Part shown: in pieces, positions 63,217-64,000 of the stretch
Layout of the letters: each line of letters opens with the position of its first letter
How positions within the stretch are numbered: the first letter of the stretch is position 1
Assembly (NCBI RefSeq): GCF_030580855.1
Contig: NZ_JAUQOP010000002.1
Span: forward strand, 124,001 to 188,000
Direction: 5' to 3'
DNA: 64,000 bases
Origin: Pseudomonas citrullilanati
Lineage (GTDB): Bacteria > Pseudomonadota > Gammaproteobacteria > Pseudomonadales > Pseudomonadaceae
The notes under the pieces: model-generated
What the model was told of the DNA's origin: nothing
The model's input: the letters and a program-made list of their open reading frames with translations, nothing else
The model's database searches: none
Program-made: the position numbers and the translations under genes

Positions 63217-63253
63217 AAAAGCCCCGCCCGGCATGTGCCTGGCGGGGCTTTTG
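63217..63253 (+). terminator. Terminator after the OprD-family porin
   Basis: AAAAGCCCCGCC (63217-63228) pairs with GGCGGGGCTTTT (63241-63252) around a 12-base loop that itself contains GGCA/TGCC. Confidence 0.92.
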
Positions 63254-63485
63254 CGTTTTCGAGTCAGGCCCACCCCTGTAGCCCTCCTCGAAACCTCTCC
63301 TCTTTACAGCCACTCGAGGCCTTCTCGAAACCTCGTGAAAGAGAGTGGGCCCATAGGCGCTCCAGTGCCAGTGAACAGTTTTTTATATTCAGAAAAAGTC
63401 TAGCCAAAGCAATATTCATTCTTTTTAAAACGGTCCGAACCGAGGCACAGTCAGGCTCCACAAGAATTTCATCCAGGAGCCTTAC

Positions 63486-64000
63486 CATGAGCCTCAGACT
63501 GGGCGACATTGCCCCCGATTTCGAACAGGATTCCAGCGCCGGCAAGATCCGCTTCCACGAGTGGCTCGGCGACAGCTGGGGCGTGCTGTTTTCCCACCCG
63601 GCGGACTTCACGCCGGTGTGCACCACCGAGCTGGGCCTGACCGCCAAGCTCAAGGATGAATTTGCCAAGCGCGGCGTCAAGGCCATCGCCCTGTCGGTGG
63701 ACCCGGTGGATTCCCACCACAAGTGGATCGACGACATCAACGAAACCCAGAACGCCGTGGTCAACTTCCCCATCCTGGCCGATGCCGACCGCAAGGTCTC
63801 CGACCTGTACGACCTGATCCATCCCAACGCCAGCGATACCTTGACCGTGCGTTCGCTGTTCGTGATCGACCCGAACAAGAAGATTCGCCTGACCATCACC
63901 TACCCGGCGAGCACCGGTCGCAATTTCAACGAGATCCTGCGGGTGATCGATTCCCTGCAATTGACCGACAACTACAAGGTCGCCACGCCGGCCAACTGGC
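63486..64000 (+). CDS. lsfA: 1-Cys peroxiredoxin, LsfA-like (3' end cut by the window)
   Basis: The ATG at 63486 (CAGGAGCCTTACC upstream) starts MSLRLGDIAPDFEQDSSAGK. Only 171 residues are visible, of about 212. The peroxidatic cysteine is in FSHPADFTPVCTTELG, the 1-Cys (Prx6) pattern; no resolving cysteine is visible in the part shown. LsfA reduces peroxides and was first found as a protein made during sulfate starvation in Pseudomonas. It runs off the right edge. Confidence 0.93.

Overview
The window is a chromosomal segment of a Pseudomonas, most likely of the P. fluorescens complex. Three things point there: high-GC coding sequence, gene order that follows (from memory) the P. aeruginosa PAO1 block running from hemY/algQ/algP to argE/argA, and many fluorescens-type REP/REPIN palindromes. 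No tRNA, rRNA, prophage, transposase or CRISPR array was seen. The protein 6S RNA locus lies between ygfA and zapA.

Layout. 1-8.4 kb: hemY (cut by the left edge), dsbB-type gene, algQ/rsd, FKBP isomerase, the histone-like algP, a TIGR02444-like gene, an ABC-F ATPase, a small MscS protein and a LysE exporter. 8.4-11.9 kb: an accessory leftward cluster of four exported proteins (COG3014-type lipoprotein, YcfL-like, LpoB-like, CsgG/LpoB-like) carrying two REPINs. 12.1-22.4 kb: a cytochrome c-FTR1 iron permease fusion, yaiI, elbB, a sterol-desaturase-family protein, dedA, hemB, ppk and ppx (the last two convergent). 22.4-31.3 kb: an accessory block inserted between ppx and trxA, which I recall as neighbours in PAO1. 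It holds a chaperone-usher fimbrial locus (two duplicated DUF1120-type pilins, chaperone, usher, minor subunit) and a complete polar amino acid ABC importer.

31.6-43.1 kb: trxA, rho, an OafA-like acyltransferase, ubiD with a coupled 2Fe-2S flavin reductase, chaC, glpT, qor, a FliL-domain protein, an EVE-domain protein and a 48-residue membrane protein. 43.1-49.1 kb: ygfA, 6S RNA, zapA, a ZapB-like coiled coil, a YgfB family protein, then pepP-ubiH-ubiI-like. 49.1-54 kb: an iron ABC binding protein and permease with no ATPase, then gcvT-gcvH without gcvP. 54-64 kb: a DUF2388 protein, an orphan GspE-type ATPase, an ACT-like protein divergent from an Lrp regulator, a CYTH-CHAD protein, argE, argA, an OprD-family porin and the start of a 1-Cys peroxiredoxin (lsfA).

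Most of the window is conserved housekeeping: heme and ubiquinone synthesis, polyphosphate turnover, redox control, arginine synthesis and the glycine cleavage system. The most unusual material is the fimbrial locus. Its two pilins were duplicated together with a promoter module of evenly spaced TAGGAAA half-sites and a palindrome just before the ribosome binding site. Next in interest are the LpoB-type cluster, the two candidate GlpR operators and a wrongly oriented terminator in the glpT-qor gap, and the ACT-like/Lrp pair.
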